Positions 27,357 through 36,848 are shown, counted from the stretch's first letter. The stretch: 64,000 nt of DNA from Adhaeribacter aerolatus (GCF_007991635.1 NZ_BJYS01000028.1:1-64000); one strand, 5' to 3'. The notes: generated from the letters alone by a model not told the origin. Numbers and translations: made by a program.

Positions 27357-28916
27357 ATGTCAGAAAGCAGCGCAGGAAGCAAAATAGAAGTTCTTAACCG
27401 AAAAAATACCGAAGCTTTGTTGGGAGGTGGCCAGGACCGGATTGACGCCCAGCATAAAAAAGGTAAACTTACCGCCCGGGAGCGCTTGGATTTGCTACTC
27501 GATGCCGGTTCTTTTGAAGAAATCGGAAAATTTGTCATGCACCGTTCCAAAGACTTTGGCTTGGATAAAGAATATTACCTGGGCGATGGCGTGGTTACTG
27601 GTTATGGTACTATAAATGGAAGACTGGTATATGTTTTCTCGCAGGATTTTACTGTTTTCGGCGGTTCCCTTTCCGAAACGCACGCCGAGAAAATTGTTAA
27701 AATAATGGATCTGGCCATGAAAAACGGTGCGCCGGTTATTGGCCTGAATGATTCAGGCGGCGCCCGGATACAAGAAGGTGTGGTTTCGCTGGGTGGCTAT
27801 GCCGATATTTTCTACCGGAATACCTTAGCCTCCGGGGTAATACCCCAAATATCGGCTGTAATGGGCCCTTGTGCGGGGGGAGCGGTTTACTCGCCGGCCA
27901 TTACCGATTTTATTTTAATGGTAGAGAATACCTCCTATATGTTTGTAACCGGGCCCAACGTGGTAAAAACGGTTACCCACGAAAATGTAAGTTCCGAAGA
28001 ATTAGGTGGCGCCAGTACCCACAGCACCAAAAGCGGTGTTACCCATTTTTCGTGTGCAAACGAGTTGGAGTGCATCCAGAATATTAAAACTTTACTGAGT
28101 TTTATCCCGCAAAACTGCGAAGACACCACTCCTCGCTACGCCTACGAAGCTACCGACGACGAGTACCGGCCTGTATTAGACCGCATTATTCCCGAAAACC
28201 CGAACCAGCCTTACGACATGCGTGAAGTAATTGAAGGCATTATAGACGAAGGCAGCTTTTTTGAAGTGCACAAAAATTTTGGCGAAAACATAGTAGTGGG
28301 TTTTGCCCGTTTGGCCGGCCGCAGCATTGGCATTGTGGGCAACCAGCCCGCTGTGTTAGCCGGTGTGTTAGATATTAATGCCAGCACCAAAGCCGCCCGC
28401 TTTGTTCGCTTCTGCGATTGCTTTAATATTCCGTTACTGGTGCTCGAGGATGTACCCGGCTTTTTACCAGGCACCGATCAGGAATGGCGCGGCATTATCA
28501 GTAACGGTGCTAAATTATTATATGCCTTTTCGGAGGCAACGGTGCCGCGTATAACCGTAATTACCCGTAAAGCTTACGGTGGCGCTTATGATGTAATGAA
28601 CTCTAAACATATTGGGGCCGATTTAAATTATGCCTGGCCAACAGCCGAAATTGCCGTAATGGGTGCCAAAGGAGCGGCCGAAATAATATTTAAACGCGAA
28701 ATAGCCCAGGCCGAAGATCCGGAAGCGAAACTGGCCGAAAAGATAACGGAATACCAGCAAAAATTTGCGACACCTTACCGGGCGGCCCACCGGGGCTTCA
28801 TCGACGAAGTAATTATGCCCGGACAAACCCGCTTAAAATTAATAAAAGCGTTTAAGATGCTGGAAAACAAAGTAGCCAATCTGCCCCGGAAAAAACACGG
28901 AAATATTCCTTTATAA
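27357..28916 (+). CDS. pccB: Acyl-CoA (propionyl-CoA) carboxylase beta subunit
   Basis: Carboxyltransferase half of a biotin-dependent acyl-CoA carboxylase, or of a methylmalonyl-CoA decarboxylase. The 519-residue protein has the N-terminal crotonase-like carboxyltransferase domain with [13 protein letters not shown] near 42, oxyanion-hole GGARIQEGV near 130, and [12 protein letters not shown] near 168. The second domain has [13 protein letters not shown] near 365 and [19 protein letters not shown] near 403. No biotin carboxylase or biotin-carrier gene is adjacent, so its partners lie elsewhere. The propionyl-CoA assignment follows overall family resemblance and is likely but not certain. Confidence 0.93.
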   Translation: MSESSAGSKIEVLNRKNTEALLGGGQDRIDAQHKKGKLTARERLDLLLDAGSFEEIGKFVMHRSKDFGLDKEYYLGDGVVTGYGTINGRLVYVFSQDFTVFGGSLSETHAEKIVKIMDLAMKNGAPVIGLNDSGGARIQEGVVSLGGYADIFYRNTLASGVIPQISAVMGPCAGGAVYSPAITDFILMVENTSYMFVTGPNVVKTVTHENVSSEELGGASTHSTKSGVTHFSCANELECIQNIKTLLSFIPQNCEDTTPRYAYEATDDEYRPVLDRIIPENPNQPYDMREVIEGIIDEGSFFEVHKNFGENIVVGFARLAGRSIGIVGNQPAVLAGVLDINASTKAARFVRFCDCFNIPLLVLEDVPGFLPGTDQEWRGIISNGAKLLYAFSEATVPRITVITRKAYGGAYDVMNSKHIGADLNYAWPTAEIAVMGAKGAAEIIFKREIAQAEDPEAKLAEKITEYQQKFATPYRAAHRGFIDEVIMPGQTRLKLIKAFKMLENKVANLPRKKHGNIPL

Positions 28917-28931
28917 AATAAATATATGAAT

Positions 28932-28975
28932 ACTTGAATATATAAAATATTAATTATATTTTTAACTATTCAAGT
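28932..28975. repeat. 9-bp inverted repeat with AT-rich loop after pccB
   Basis: ACTTGAATA and TATTCAAGT are perfect inverted copies separated by 26 AT-only or nearly AT-only bases. They lie 15 bp after the pccB stop, with no T-tract. Confidence 0.5.
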
Positions 28976-29084
28976 AAATTATCCGACCCAAGCTTACGAA
29001 AACCTAGCCAATTAAATAGGTATAACTAACAACAACAACAAACAAAAATATCCATAGCTCACCCTATGGTTAGTGATTAGACAG

Positions 29085-30155
29085 ATGAAAGAGGAAAGCT
29101 TTGCTTTTTTAGAGAAGTATTTAAACACCGCCTCCCCTACTGGTTTTGAGGCAGAAGGACAAAAAGTTTGGCTTGATTATATTAAGCCCTATGTTGATGA
29201 ATATTTTGTAGATACATACGGCACGGTGGTTGGCGTTATCAATCCGGAAGCCGAATACAAAGTAGTAATAGAAGCCCATGCCGACGAAATTGCCTGGTTT
29301 GTAAACTACATTTCCGACCAAGGCTATATCTATGTTCGCCGGAACGGCGGCTCTGATGCCCTGATTGCCCCTTCCAAACGCGTAAATATTCATACGGCTA
29401 AAGGTATTGTAAAAGCCGTATTTGGCTGGCCGGCTATTCACGTGCGCAAAATAGAACAAGATAAAGCCCCTACCATCGAAACCATATTTTTGGATTGTGG
29501 TGCTTCCTCGCGCCAGGAAGTAGAAGAGATGGGCGTGCATGTGGGCTCGGTTATTACTTTCGACGATGAACTGATGGTCATGAACGAAAAATACCTTGTT
29601 GGCCGTGCGCTCGATAACCGGGTTGGTAGTTTTATGATTGCCGAAGTAGCCCGCATGTTGCAGGAGAACAAAAAGAAGTTGCCTTTTGGCTTGTACATCG
29701 TAAACGCCGTGCAGGAAGAAATTGGCTTACGCGGTGCCGAAATGATTGCCCACCGGATTAAACCCAATGTAGCTATTATTACTGACGTTACGCACGACAC
29801 GCAGGCCCCTATGTACGAGAAAAAAACCAGCGGCGACATCCATTGCGGCAAAGGTCCGGTCATTACGTACGGTCCGGCTGTACAGAATAACGTGCGGGAT
29901 ATGATTATTCGGGTAGCGCAGGAAAAAGAAATTCCTTTTCAGCGGGCATCCGCCTCACGGGCTACCGGTACCGATACGGACGCTTTTGCCTATTCCCACG
30001 AAGGTGTAGCCTCTGCCCTGATATCGCTGCCATTAAAATACATGCACACCACCGTCGAAACTGTTCATAAAGAAGATGTAGATAATGTGTCAAAACTGAT
30101 CTATGAGTTTCTGGTACAACTCGAATCAGGTCACGATTTTCGTTATTTTAAATAA
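29085..30155 (+). CDS. M42 family metallopeptidase (glutamyl aminopeptidase-like)
   Basis: Cytoplasmic di-metal aminopeptidase of the tetrahedral TET type. From ATG 29085 it has 356 residues. Expected ligands are visible: His65 in EAHADE, Asp177 in ALDNRVG, catalytic Glu211 and ligand Glu212 in VQEEIGLRGA, Asp234 in ITDVTHD, and His321 in KYMHTTVE. An in-frame GTG four codons earlier (29073) is an alternative start; I prefer the ATG because MKEES aligns with the usual N-terminus. Exact peptide specificity cannot be read. A terminator follows. Confidence 0.93.
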   Translation: MKEESFAFLEKYLNTASPTGFEAEGQKVWLDYIKPYVDEYFVDTYGTVVGVINPEAEYKVVIEAHADEIAWFVNYISDQGYIYVRRNGGSDALIAPSKRVNIHTAKGIVKAVFGWPAIHVRKIEQDKAPTIETIFLDCGASSRQEVEEMGVHVGSVITFDDELMVMNEKYLVGRALDNRVGSFMIAEVARMLQENKKKLPFGLYIVNAVQEEIGLRGAEMIAHRIKPNVAIITDVTHDTQAPMYEKKTSGDIHCGKGPVITYGPAVQNNVRDMIIRVAQEKEIPFQRASASRATGTDTDAFAYSHEGVASALISLPLKYMHTTVETVHKEDVDNVSKLIYEFLVQLESGHDFRYFK

Positions 30156-30188
30156 CCCACCCAAACACACACACAAACTTTCCTTACT

Positions 30189-30225
30189 AACGCTTCTTGT
30201 TTAAAACAGGAAGCGTTTTTATTTT
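30189..30225 (+). terminator. Terminator after M42 peptidase
   Basis: AACGCTTCTTG pairs with CAGGAAGCGTT (one G-T pair) around TTTAAAA, followed by TTTATTTT. Confidence 0.88.
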
Positions 30226-30287
30226 ACCAAATTTCCTGAGCCTATCATTATCCTGTCTTTTACTAATTTGCTTTAATCATAAGTCCG

Positions 30288-31100
30288 ATGACCTTTCCGC
30301 AAACATTTACCGATCAGTTATCCAGGCTAATAGAATTGCCGAAGGCGCCGCAACGGATTATTTCCCTGGTACCTTCTCAAACGGAGTTATTATTTGACTT
30401 AGGCCTGGCCAATAGAATTGTAGGGGTAACTAAATTTTGTGTGCACCCAACAGCCCAGGTAAAGGGAAAAACTAAAATTGGAGGTACCAAAAACTTTAAC
30501 TTCGAAATTATCCGGGCCTTAAGACCAGATTTAATTATTGGTAATAAAGAAGAAAACTACCTGGAAGGCATCCAGGCGTTGGAGCAGACCTACCCCGTTT
30601 GGATGAGCGACATTTTTACTTTACCCGACGCGCTAACGATGATAAAAAATATTGGGCAATTAACCGAAACTTCGGATGCGGCCGAAAATATTATCCAGAA
30701 TATCTCCAGCGGTTTTGCTACCCTACAATCAACAGAATTAAATTTGATTTCGGCGGCTTATTTAATCTGGAAAGATCCTTACATGAGCGTTGGGCACGAT
30801 ACTTTTATTCACCAGATGTTAACGGCTGTTGGTTTCCGGAATATTTTTTCTGGTTTAAACCGCTACCCCATTATTACGCCCGATGTATTGAAAGCAGCAG
30901 CACCCCAGGTGGTTTTCTTATCTTCTGAGCCCTATCCGTTTAAAGAAAAGCATATACGGGAAATACAGGAAATATTGCCAAATCCTTTAGTGAAGTTGGT
31001 GGATGGCGAATTGTTTAGCTGGTACGGCAGCCGCCTGCAACAGACGTCGTCGTACTTACAAAGTTTAAGAAAAGAAATAGAAGCAGCTTTAATTAGTTAG
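30288..31100 (+). CDS. Helical-backbone metal receptor / BtuF-like binding protein without signal peptide
   Basis: A 270-residue protein of the Peripla_BP_2 (BtuF/FhuD-like) fold: QRIISLVPSQTELLFDLGL (22-40), a VGVTKFCVHP loop, RALRPDLIIGNKEEN near 86, and the C-terminal lobe with GFRNIFSGLNRYPIITPDVL near 187. Such proteins normally bind cobalamin, siderophores or haem in the periplasm. Here the N-terminus is polar (MTFPQTFTDQLSR), with no signal or lipobox, so the product looks cytoplasmic. No transporter genes are adjacent. It overlaps the end of aroA by 8 bp tail to tail. Confidence 0.85.
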   Translation: MTFPQTFTDQLSRLIELPKAPQRIISLVPSQTELLFDLGLANRIVGVTKFCVHPTAQVKGKTKIGGTKNFNFEIIRALRPDLIIGNKEENYLEGIQALEQTYPVWMSDIFTLPDALTMIKNIGQLTETSDAAENIIQNISSGFATLQSTELNLISAAYLIWKDPYMSVGHDTFIHQMLTAVGFRNIFSGLNRYPIITPDVLKAAAPQVVFLSSEPYPFKEKHIREIQEILPNPLVKLVDGELFSWYGSRLQQTSSYLQSLRKEIEAALIS

Positions 31101-32337
31101 CCGCTTCTAAGGTAAAGCCCATGCTTTCTAAATCCTGCCAAAACCGCGGGTAGGATTTCCGGACGACATGCGGCTCCTGGATGGCAATTTTAGAAACCAA
31201 AGCTAACGGTGCAAAAGCCATGGCCATCCGGTGATCTTCGTAGGTATCGAACACTGGCCCAGCGGCAAAGTTTGTAATTGGTTTCACCCGGAAAATTCCA
31301 TTGCCAATATCTTCTAAATCGCCGCCCATTTTGCGAAGCTCCTGTTGCAGGGCCGCTATTCTATCGGTTTCTTTAATCCGTAGACTTTCCAGGCCACTCA
31401 TTTCGGCCGCAATGCCTTTGGCCGCACATACCACCGCAATGGTTTGGGCTAAATCAGGGCAATCTGAAAAATCATAAGCGAATACCTCATTCTTATTGGT
31501 TTTAGTAAGGGTAACGCTATTTGCATTATAGGTGGTTTGCACCCCAATATTTAACATGATATTTGCAATGGCACTATCACCCTGAAATGAATTCCGGCGC
31601 AAACCTTTCAATTCTACGGTAGCATCTTTTGCTAAAGCAACCATACTGTACCAATAGCTTGCCCCCGACCAGTCCGATTCAATAATATAGCTGGCGGGCT
31701 GATAAGTTTGGGGCGGTACATGAATAATATTGCCTTCAAAATGGCCTTCGGCGCCAAAATGCTTCATCAAAGCCAAAGTCATCTGAATATAAGGCCGGGA
31801 ACCAATCTTACCGGTTAATTCCAAAGTAAGTCCGTTGGGAAATAAAGGAGCTACCATCAGCAAGGCCGAAATATATTGGCTGCTGATATCGCCGCGTACC
31901 TTTAAAGTAGCCGGGTATTCGCGGTTGCGGTCAATACCGCGGAAAGCCAGGGGCGGGTAACCCTCCTGCCCCAGGTAATCTATCTGAGCGCCCAGTTCGC
32001 GCAGGGCATCAACCAGCACCCCAATGGGCCGCTGCAACATGCGCGGCGTACCGGTTATAATTTTCTGCTGCCCGGTTACGGCCAAATACGCGGTCATAAA
32101 ACGCATTACCGTTCCGGCATCTTCTGCGTTCAGTTCATTGGCTGTTTCGCTCAACAACCGGGTAATTACGCGGGTATCGTTCGCTTCCGATAAATTATCG
32201 AGCTGCGAACCGGCGCCCGACAAAGCTTCGATGATTAAAGCCCGGTTGCTTTCACTTTTAGAGGCCGGTAACGTTACGGCCCCGGATAATACCTGCGAGG
32301 GATGCGATATATATAAAGTAGAATTGATGGCACTCAT
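31093..32337 (-). CDS. aroA: 3-phosphoshikimate 1-carboxyvinyltransferase (EPSP synthase)
   Basis: Joins PEP to shikimate-3-phosphate in the shikimate pathway. The 414-residue protein has the substrate loop LPASKSESNRALI (23-35), the second signature as DAGTVMRFMTAYL (usual form NAGTAMR), LKGLRRNSFQGDSAI, the RIKETDRIAAL motif, and TYEDHRMAMAFAPLAL near the C-terminus. It is slightly short and divergent, as is usual in Bacteroidota. Its ATG overlaps the aroB stop by 4 bp (ATGA), indicating translational coupling. Confidence 0.96.
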   Translation of the reverse strand: MSAINSTLYISHPSQVLSGAVTLPASKSESNRALIIEALSGAGSQLDNLSEANDTRVITRLLSETANELNAEDAGTVMRFMTAYLAVTGQQKIITGTPRMLQRPIGVLVDALRELGAQIDYLGQEGYPPLAFRGIDRNREYPATLKVRGDISSQYISALLMVAPLFPNGLTLELTGKIGSRPYIQMTLALMKHFGAEGHFEGNIIHVPPQTYQPASYIIESDWSGASYWYSMVALAKDATVELKGLRRNSFQGDSAIANIMLNIGVQTTYNANSVTLTKTNKNEVFAYDFSDCPDLAQTIAVVCAAKGIAAEMSGLESLRIKETDRIAALQQELRKMGGDLEDIGNGIFRVKPITNFAAGPVFDTYEDHRMAMAFAPLALVSKIAIQEPHVVRKSYPRFWQDLESMGFTLEAAN

Positions 32338-33371
32338 AAAGAACGATAATAATGAAGAGAATCCTGAATATCGGCTAACGTAATAACCTGGTCGTATACC
32401 GCATTACCAATACCTTGCAACAAGGTACATTTAATTACCGAACCGGTATTTTTTTTATCCTGTAAAGCCAAAGCCGCAATAGCCGGTATACTGTCGGGAG
32501 CTATTTCTACCTTTTCGTAAACCGAAGAGATAAATAATTCAATTTGCATTACCTCATCTGGGGTTAATAAACCACGTTGCTGGGAGAGGTAGCTTTCACA
32601 AATCATACCCACTGCTATGGCTTCGCCGTGGAGTAAAGCCTGGCCGGGCTTTTCCAGCCGGTATGTTTCGAGGGCATGCCCTACTGTATGGCCAAAGTTT
32701 AATATTTTGCGCAAACCTTTTTCCAACGGGTCGGCGGCTACTACTTCGGCTTTAATTCCAACCGATTCGGTAATCAGGCTGGTCCAGTCGTCGGTAAGCA
32801 GGCCAATATTTTTCTGGGTATCAAAAGACTCTTTTTTCCGGATAAGCCAATGTTTAATAATTTCGGCGTAACCGGATTTTAGTTCGGCTAAAGGTAAGGT
32901 TTGCAGGAAACCCGGATAAATAAACACTTTTAAGGGCTCCTGAAAGACGCCCAAATGGTTTTTAAAGCCTCTAAAGTCAATGCCGGTTTTACCGCCTACG
33001 CTGGCATCTACCTGCGATAGCAAGGTGGTAGGTATCTGCACAAAATAGATTCCCCGCTTAAATACCCCGGCGCAAAAACCACCCATATCGCCAATAACCC
33101 CGCCGCCCAGGTTTAGCAGCAACGACCAGCGGCTTAATTGCTGATCTGTCAGTTCTTCCCAGATATGCTCGCAGGTTTGCAGGTTTTTATGAATTTCGCC
33201 GCTTTTAACCTTAATAACACGGTGCGGGGGCAAAAAAGGCTCTACCAGCGGATAACAGTGGATATAGGTATTGTCATCGGTCAGAACCACCATTTTATCA
33301 AAAGCCCGGTTCTTTAAAAATTCGCCTAAAGCGGCTAAGGAATCTTCCCCGATATGAATATTTTCGAACAA
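32334..33371 (-). CDS. aroB: 3-dehydroquinate synthase
   Basis: Second enzyme of the shikimate pathway (DAHP to 3-dehydroquinate), NAD- and zinc-dependent. Motifs are LTDDNTYIHCYP, GGGVIGDMGGF, IPTTLLSQVDASVGGKTGI, the ELKSGYAEIIKH metal region, and NFGHTVGHALE with zinc histidines. Start choice: the longest frame begins at a TTG at 33425, but that TTG lies inside the predicted -33 promoter element. The first usable start after the promoter is TTG 33371, giving 345 residues beginning MFENIHIGEDSL, the normal first strand. The first ATG (33290) would remove this strand. Confidence 0.93.
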   Translation of the reverse strand: MFENIHIGEDSLAALGEFLKNRAFDKMVVLTDDNTYIHCYPLVEPFLPPHRVIKVKSGEIHKNLQTCEHIWEELTDQQLSRWSLLLNLGGGVIGDMGGFCAGVFKRGIYFVQIPTTLLSQVDASVGGKTGIDFRGFKNHLGVFQEPLKVFIYPGFLQTLPLAELKSGYAEIIKHWLIRKKESFDTQKNIGLLTDDWTSLITESVGIKAEVVAADPLEKGLRKILNFGHTVGHALETYRLEKPGQALLHGEAIAVGMICESYLSQQRGLLTPDEVMQIELFISSVYEKVEIAPDSIPAIAALALQDKKNTGSVIKCTLLQGIGNAVYDQVITLADIQDSLHYYRSL

Positions 33372-33394
33372 AATCAGCTTTGTTTTAGTGTGCC

Positions 33395-33426
33395 CAAAGT
33401 AAATACTAAAATAAACGTTACGCAAA
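33395..33426 (-). promoter_or_regulatory. Promoter of aroB-aroA inside the extended aroB frame
   Basis: On the minus strand TTTG (33426-33423) is followed after 20 nt by TTACTTTG (33402-33395), one mismatch from TTTG-N20-TAnnTTTG. Transcription would start near 33389, about 18 nt before TTG 33371. Confidence 0.5.
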
Positions 33427-33577
33427 TATTAATAGGATGGCGGTTGTGAAACATCTGTCCACTTGCTACGGTTTAAGGTAAACAGCAAATTAACTCCGAA
33501 GCCGCTCTCAAAACCATACGCTCCGTAGTTAATTTTTGTACACCTTACCTTTTAAAGCGCCAGATTATAAGTACTCC

Positions 33578-34774
33578 ATGACTTCGGTTACACCTGTTTC
33601 TTTCGAAAATACTGCTATTGCCTTTGCGTCTAAATCGGATGCTGAATTATTTAAAATGTATACCCTATTTGCCACCATGAATAATAATTTCCTGGTGAAG
33701 ACAGGAGGCAAACTGGTGAGTAAAGCTTTCCGGTGGAATTTACCGGTGAAGTTTCTGATTAAGCCCACCATTTTTAGTCATTTTTGTGGTGGCGAAAATT
33801 TGCTGGAGTGTAACAAAGTTATTCAGGAATTGGCCCAGGCCAATATCGGCACCATTCTGGATTATTCGGTAGAAGGCGAAAACGACGAAAACAGTTTTGA
33901 TGCCACGTACAAAGAAATTCTGGCCACCATCGAAAAAGCCCACCGTTCCAAAAATATTCCTTTTTCGGTTTTTAAAGTTACCGGCATCGCCGATGCTATC
34001 CTGCTGAAAAAAGTACAGGACAAAGAACCTTTAAACCCCACCGAAGAGCAAGCTTTTAATCGGGCTTACAACCGGGTAAATACGATTTGCGAAAGAGCCC
34101 ACCGGTACGCCGTCCGGGTATTTATTGATGCCGAGGAGAGTTGGTTTCAGGAGACAATTGATCGCCTAGCCATTGACATGATGACCCGCTATAACCAGGA
34201 ACAGGTAATTGTATATAATACTTACCAACTCTACCGTCAGGACCGGTTAGATGTATTGCGCAAAGATTACGAAGATGCCGTTGCGGGCAGTTATTGGCTG
34301 GGGGCAAAATTAGTGCGAGGCGCTTACCTCGAAAAAGAAGCCCGCGTGGCCCAGGAAAAAGGATATCCTAACCCCATAAATCCCAGCAAAGCCGCCACCG
34401 ATAAGCTTTTTAACGATGCCATGGTTTTCTGCCTGGAGCACCTGGACCGCATTGCCTTTTGTGCCGGCACCCACAACGAAGAAAGCTGTTACTTGCTATT
34501 AAAATTGATGGCGCAATACAACATTCCGCCGAACGACTTTCGGGTATATTTTGCCCAGCTCTACGGCATGAGCGATAACTTATCTTACAATCTGGCCCAT
34601 GCCGGATACAACGTAGCTAAATATGTCCCTTACGGTCCGGTAGAAGCAGTTTTACCTTATTTACTGCGACGAGCCGACGAGAACACCGCCATTGCGGGCC
34701 AAAGCAGCCGGGAATTTAACCTGATAAAAAAAGAAATGGAACGGCGTAAGAAAGTAAAAACCACTACTAAGTAA
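33578..34774 (+). CDS. Proline dehydrogenase (FAD-dependent)
   Basis: Oxidises proline to pyrroline-5-carboxylate. From ATG 33578 the monofunctional enzyme has 398 residues. The ProDH barrel is seen in FCGGENLLECN, TILDYSVEGEND, FSVFKVTGIAD, RVFIDAEESWFQ, VYNTYQLYRQDRLD, GAKLVRGAYLEKE, and the C-terminal RRADENTAIAGQSSREF with the conserved flavin/substrate arginines. An in-frame TTG at 33536 gives 14 more residues, but it lies in AATTTTTG, one mismatch from a -7 box, so I reject it. No P5C dehydrogenase is adjacent. The gene is divergent from aroB. Confidence 0.94.
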   Translation: MTSVTPVSFENTAIAFASKSDAELFKMYTLFATMNNNFLVKTGGKLVSKAFRWNLPVKFLIKPTIFSHFCGGENLLECNKVIQELAQANIGTILDYSVEGENDENSFDATYKEILATIEKAHRSKNIPFSVFKVTGIADAILLKKVQDKEPLNPTEEQAFNRAYNRVNTICERAHRYAVRVFIDAEESWFQETIDRLAIDMMTRYNQEQVIVYNTYQLYRQDRLDVLRKDYEDAVAGSYWLGAKLVRGAYLEKEARVAQEKGYPNPINPSKAATDKLFNDAMVFCLEHLDRIAFCAGTHNEESCYLLLKLMAQYNIPPNDFRVYFAQLYGMSDNLSYNLAHAGYNVAKYVPYGPVEAVLPYLLRRADENTAIAGQSSREFNLIKKEMERRKKVKTTTK

Positions 34775-35006
34775 ATACACCTACAACGCCCCGATTAAAC
34801 ATTTCGCGCAGAGCAGAGCTTCGGCTGAATATTCAGCATCAAATAAAAAAACTTTATTTTTCAGGCAGATAATTAAAAATTTTAAAAGAATTATAAAATC
34901 CAAGCCTGCTTTTTTGCTAAAAGTAAATTCACAATAACTTCTATTTTCCTGCACGCTTTACCCGTATTTGTAACCAATTCCAGCATGAGTCGTTTAGTTT
35001 AGGGTG

Positions 35007-35025
35007 CAGCTAGCTATTCTAGCTG
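35007..35025. repeat. Small perfect inverted repeat upstream of the stress-protein gene
   Basis: CAGCTAG and CTAGCTG flank CTATT, 40 bp before the ATG. A possible operator or leader hairpin in the 290-bp intergenic region 34775-35064, which otherwise shows nothing. Confidence 0.35.
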
Positions 35026-35064
35026 TCTGAAATATTAACCAAAATAACCTTAAAACGAAAGACT

Positions 35065-35799
35065 ATGGAAAATAACACAGGTGCTAATTCAGGGCGCAAT
35101 TTTGAAGATCAGAATAATGCCAATAACAATAATATGAACAATAATTCGGGTTCCGGTTCTTCTCTGAACAATCTTTCAGGTAGCAGCAGAGCCGGCCAGG
35201 ATTATGACAGTACCCTTAATTCCGGTAGCAGTATGACTGGTAGTTCGATGTCTGGTTCTGGCAGCTTAATGTCGGGTCGTACTGGTTCTTCCCGGCTGAT
35301 GACCGGCATGTTCCGCGATCGGGATAGTGCCGAACGTGCTTATAGTTCGCTGAGCAGCCGTGGTTATACCAAAGATGATATAAACTTAGTTATGTCGGAT
35401 GAAACCCGGAAACGGCATTTTGGCGATAACACCGCCGACTCCGATTTAGGTGACAAAGCTTTAGAAGGTGCCGGTGCCGGTTCGGCTATTGGTGGTACCT
35501 TAGGAGCCATTGTGGGTGCCGTAGCAGCTATTGGTACTTCGGTAGCTATTCCGGGCCTAGGCTTAGTAGTGGCTGGTCCGTTAGCGGCCGGTTTAGCCGG
35601 TGCCGGCGCGGGTGGTTTAACTGGTGGTTTACTGGGTGCCCTGGTTGGCTCTGGTATTCCCGAAGATCGGGCCAAAGAATATGAGCACGGCGTAAAAGAA
35701 GGCGGTATTGTTATGGGCGTACACCCGCGCAACGACGATGATGCCACTTACCTGGAAAACGAATGGCGCAATAGCAACGGCGAAAGTATTTACCGTTAA
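35065..35799 (+). CDS. General stress protein (GSP17M/YflT-like) with glycine-zipper region
   Basis: A 244-residue, low-complexity protein. Residues 1-75 are Asn/Ser/Gly rich and probably disordered. Residues 78-115 match the YflT/GSP17M module (TGMFRDRDSAERAYSSL then GYTKDDINLVM). Residues 133-205 form alternating Gly/Ala hydrophobic stretches of glycine-zipper type that could insert in membranes. The end EYEHGVKEGGIVMGVHPR is typical of this group. It is probably stress-induced by family analogy; the mechanism is unknown. A bidirectional hairpin follows. Confidence 0.85.
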   Translation: MENNTGANSGRNFEDQNNANNNNMNNNSGSGSSLNNLSGSSRAGQDYDSTLNSGSSMTGSSMSGSGSLMSGRTGSSRLMTGMFRDRDSAERAYSSLSSRGYTKDDINLVMSDETRKRHFGDNTADSDLGDKALEGAGAGSAIGGTLGAIVGAVAAIGTSVAIPGLGLVVAGPLAAGLAGAGAGGLTGGLLGALVGSGIPEDRAKEYEHGVKEGGIVMGVHPRNDDDATYLENEWRNSNGESIYR

Positions 35800-35819
35800 T
35801 CAGAAACTAATTCCAATAC

Positions 35820-35856
35820 AAAAGCCCTGTTCTTTAAAGACAGGGCTTTTGTTTTT
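35820..35856. terminator. Bidirectional terminator between stress-protein gene and tonB
   Basis: AAAAGCCCTGT pairs with ACAGGGCTTTT around TCTTTAAAG-type loop bases, with T-tracts on both strands. It lies between convergent genes. Confidence 0.9.
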
Positions 35857-35867
35857 CAAGACCTTTT

Positions 35868-36695
35868 TTAATTAATCCGGAACCGGACAGGCAAAGTAAA
35901 ACGTACCGGCACGGCGCGGTTTTGCTGCAAACCGGGCCGCCATTGGGGCATTAAGCTTACTACCCGTTTTGCCTCTTCACCGGCACCACCTCCAATGTCC
36001 TGCAATATTTTTATATCTGATATCTCGCCGGTGGCGCTAACCACAAAAGTTAATACCACATTCCCCTGCAATCCCAGGCTTTGTGCTTCAGCCGGATAAC
36101 GCAGGTGTTTACTTATAAATTTATACATCGCGGCTAATCCATTAGGGAATTCGGGCATTTTTTCGACCACCTCAAAAGGGCTGCTGGTTTCAGTACCTGT
36201 ACCAATCGCTGAATCGGCTTCGGCTAAAACATCCGGCACCGTTCCGGGCAAATTACCGGCAGCCGTTACCAAGCCCGGCTCTGCCTGCGCAAAATCATTT
36301 TGGTCCGGAATAGTAGTTGTTACCGGCGTCAAATCCGGTACAATTCTGATCTCCCGGAATGCCTTGGTAGTTACAGCCGGTGAAGCCGGTGAAGCCGCCG
36401 GCGTTGGCGCTACTGGTTTTACCGGTGGTTTCGGAATAATTGGTTCGACTATAAATGTGTGTACTTTATTGTTTAGCTGCGTACTTTGGGTATCGGCGGG
36501 TAGCATTACATCTGGCTCTTTTATTACCAAGCCAATTAAAAATAAAAACGCAGTTAACAAGGCAATGCCGGTTGCCTTTACAACCTGCATCGGATATTCC
36601 TGGCGGAGCACGTAAGCACCATAAGCTTTATTTCGGCCTTCAAAGACAATATCGTCAAAGGAGGCAACAGATAAGAATCCAGTTTCCATTATCAT
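35868..36695 (-). CDS. Energy transducer TonB
   Basis: Couples the proton-motive force to outer-membrane receptors. The 275-residue protein has the Bacteroidota-type N-terminal FDDIVFEGRNKAYGAYVLR (13-31), then a membrane helix (about 38-58) and a Pro/Ala-rich periplasmic spacer (84-110). The TonB C-terminal domain (about 190-275) contains YPAEAQSLGLQGNVVLTF and ends PVRFTLPVRFRIN. No exbB/exbD genes are adjacent. It is divergent from the ECF sigma operon, and a palindrome ATTTGCAAAT (36711-36720) lies between them. Confidence 0.93.
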   Translation of the reverse strand: MIMETGFLSVASFDDIVFEGRNKAYGAYVLRQEYPMQVVKATGIALLTAFLFLIGLVIKEPDVMLPADTQSTQLNNKVHTFIVEPIIPKPPVKPVAPTPAASPASPAVTTKAFREIRIVPDLTPVTTTIPDQNDFAQAEPGLVTAAGNLPGTVPDVLAEADSAIGTGTETSSPFEVVEKMPEFPNGLAAMYKFISKHLRYPAEAQSLGLQGNVVLTFVVSATGEISDIKILQDIGGGAGEEAKRVVSLMPQWRPGLQQNRAVPVRFTLPVRFRIN

Positions 36696-36710
36696 TCGTT
36701 TATTTATATG

Positions 36711-36720
36711 ATTTGCAAAT
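36711..36720. repeat. Palindrome in the tonB / ECF sigma divergent region
   Basis: ATTTGCAAAT is a perfect 10-bp palindrome, 16 bp from the tonB start and about 130 bp from the sigma-factor start. It is a possible regulator site, but short enough to be chance. Confidence 0.3.
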
Positions 36721-36848
36721 AATGTGGAAGGATTTTCTGCAGAAAAGCTTCTTTAATTAGAGGATGCCGTTTTCATACCGATTCCATATAAAGGTTATAT
36801 TTAATTTTTCTTATGGAACTTTAAGTTTTCTGCATCTTTTAAGTAATT

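Noticed and set aside
35364-35747. 127-codon antisense frame in the stress-protein gene
   Set aside because: Pro/Ala-rich translation is the mirror of the Gly/Ala-rich coding strand, not an independent gene.
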